Origin: a virus
DNA length: 22,733 bases
IMG/VR virus record: IMGVR_UViG_3300025151_000329
Location: 1-22,733 of that record
Strand: one strand, 5' to 3'
Below, piece after piece: positions 22,064 to 22,733 of this stretch (position 1 is its first letter; every line of letters begins with the position of its first letter). The translations under genes and the position numbers were made by a program. The notes below the pieces were generated by a model. The model was not told where the DNA came from. It made no database searches and worked only from the letters and a program-made list of their open reading frames with translations.

Positions 22064-22519
22064 TTACTCCTCTGAGGCGGCTAACGCCCTCATCCTGTCA
22101 ACTAATCTTCTAGCACGATTTGGAACTTGCGTATACCACCGCGAGTCCACCATCTCGTCAGCAGCCTTATTCCAATCCCCTGCATCTACACCAGCCTTCA
22201 TACCCTTGAATTTTGATAGACGCGGTCTACCCATATTAAACATCATATTCGCTATGATATGCTGACACTCTTCGGGCAGATCGTCAAAGTTAGGATACAG
22301 AACTTTGCACTCGTCTACAGTCACAGTCATATCAAGAGCAAATACCTTTTGCACTCTTTCCTGTTCTATTACTGTACCAACAGGCTTGCCATACTCCTCA
22401 TCATCCTTGGTAATTAAATGACCAATTCCGAAAGTTGGGAGGTGCAAGTGATCTAAATAAATTTCGTACTTACACCCCTCATCTTCTGCGATCTCTGTCC
22501 TTAACTTATCTACGTTCAT
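22064..22519 (-). CDS. T4-type lysozyme (GH24 endolysin)
   Basis: A 151-residue muramidase. The N-terminal catalytic set of phage T4 lysozyme is readable: E14 in EDEG, D23 in YLD, and T29 in LPTFGIGH, equal to T4 E11, D20 and T26. The C-terminal lobe contains NMMFNMGRPRLSKFKGM and SRWYTQVPNRARRL, also standard. Length matches the family. There is no signal or SAR anchor, so release would need a holin. It lies among structural genes and not with obvious holin or spanin genes; a virion-associated role is possible. ATG 22519 overlaps the upstream stop by 14 nt with agga upstream. Confidence 0.92.
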   Translation of the reverse strand: MNVDKLRTEIAEDEGCKYEIYLDHLHLPTFGIGHLITKDDEEYGKPVGTVIEQERVQKVFALDMTVTVDECKVLYPNFDDLPEECQHIIANMMFNMGRPRLSKFKGMKAGVDAGDWNKAADEMVDSRWYTQVPNRARRLVDRMRALAASEE

Positions 22520-22733
22520 CAGAATCTCCTGATAGCGCGGCGATTATATTTTCAAGAAAACTGCCTTCGCGCTTGCTTGCTTCATATTTTGCTCTGCCTT
22601 GAGCAGCCGTGGGTATACCACCGGGCAGGCTGTCAGCCTCAATCATCTTCATTGTTTCTTGAGGCAAAATCCTAGCTATACCACCAAGTCCGGGGATCAA
22701 CTCTGCAATGCTTCTTTGTGAGCTTTTAGGTAA
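22506..22733 (-). CDS. Hypothetical protein, 5' end cut by the window edge
   Basis: The reading frame is open from the right edge to the stop at 22506, giving at least 75 residues. An internal TTG at 22700 could be read as a start but has no reason to be preferred, so I treat the gene as partial. The visible part contains IPGLGGIARILPQET, then DSLPGGIPTAAQGRAKYEA and an acidic end. It looks like the tail of a structural or lysis-associated protein, but no family is recognised. It is coupled to the lysozyme gene by a 14-nt overlap. Confidence 0.55.
   Translation of the reverse strand, partial: LPKSSQRSIAELIPGLGGIARILPQETMKMIEADSLPGGIPTAAQGRAKYEASKREGSFLENIIAALSGDSDERR

Noticed and set aside
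22284-22306. CAAAGTT-N9-AACTTTG inverted repeat inside the lysozyme gene as a seventh palindrome copy
   Set aside because: The arms resemble the half-site but the spacing is 5 bp too long and the TA-N-TA flanks are missing. It is probably a chance match.

Overview
This window looks like part of a lytic, podovirus-like bacteriophage genome, most likely a marine phage of an alphaproteobacterium. The virion class is read from the genes. A minus-strand block encodes the T7-type ejection set: a small GNAT-like protein in the place of T7 gp13, a coiled-coil internal protein, a transglycosylase-bearing internal protein and a giant terminal protein. The plus-strand side carries a phage replication and recombination module. 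The host guess rests on recalled similarity of several proteins to marine phage families, so it is inference. No rRNA, tRNA, integrase or portal/capsid/terminase gene is visible; the main head and tail genes probably lie beyond the right edge.

Layout. Bases 1-929 hold three overlapping small plus-strand genes of unknown function. Bases 930-1135 are a convergent terminator region. Bases 1136-3391 (minus) hold a T7 gp4-like primase-helicase and a RusA-like resolvase. A 67-bp divergent region with a good sigma70-type promoter then starts the plus operon 3459-6425: PD-(D/E)XK exonuclease, SAK3/DUF1071 annealing protein, a probable SSB with a DDDPPF tail, an HNH protein, two unknown proteins and an AlpA-like HTH protein. 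Most of these overlap their neighbours by 4-28 nt. A second cassette follows (6430-8517): a 253-aa protein with RAMP/Cas7-like sequence features, a 560-bp non-coding array of degenerate pentamers, and a 168-aa protein.

From 8516 to the right edge everything is on the minus strand: a 3086-aa polyvalent protein, a 635-aa transglycosylase protein, a 310-aa coiled-coil protein, a 141-aa GNAT-like protein, a 342-aa Gly/Ala-rich structural protein, a T4-type lysozyme and the end of one more gene. They are packed as one polycistronic unit.

Two non-coding patterns stand out. First, bases 7351-7910 are a strand-asymmetric array in which a G/T-G/T-pyrimidine triplet recurs every 5 bp (NNKKY, mostly NNGGC/NNGGT), with two runs of 13-14 units in exact register. 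It lies between two well-initiated genes, one of them RAMP-like, and is my best candidate for an undescribed system. Second, an 18-bp palindrome, AAAGTTANNNNTAACTTT, occurs six times between 1089 and 10084 with constant 7-4-7 geometry, both at gene ends and inside genes. This resembles a dispersed operator or stoperator series.
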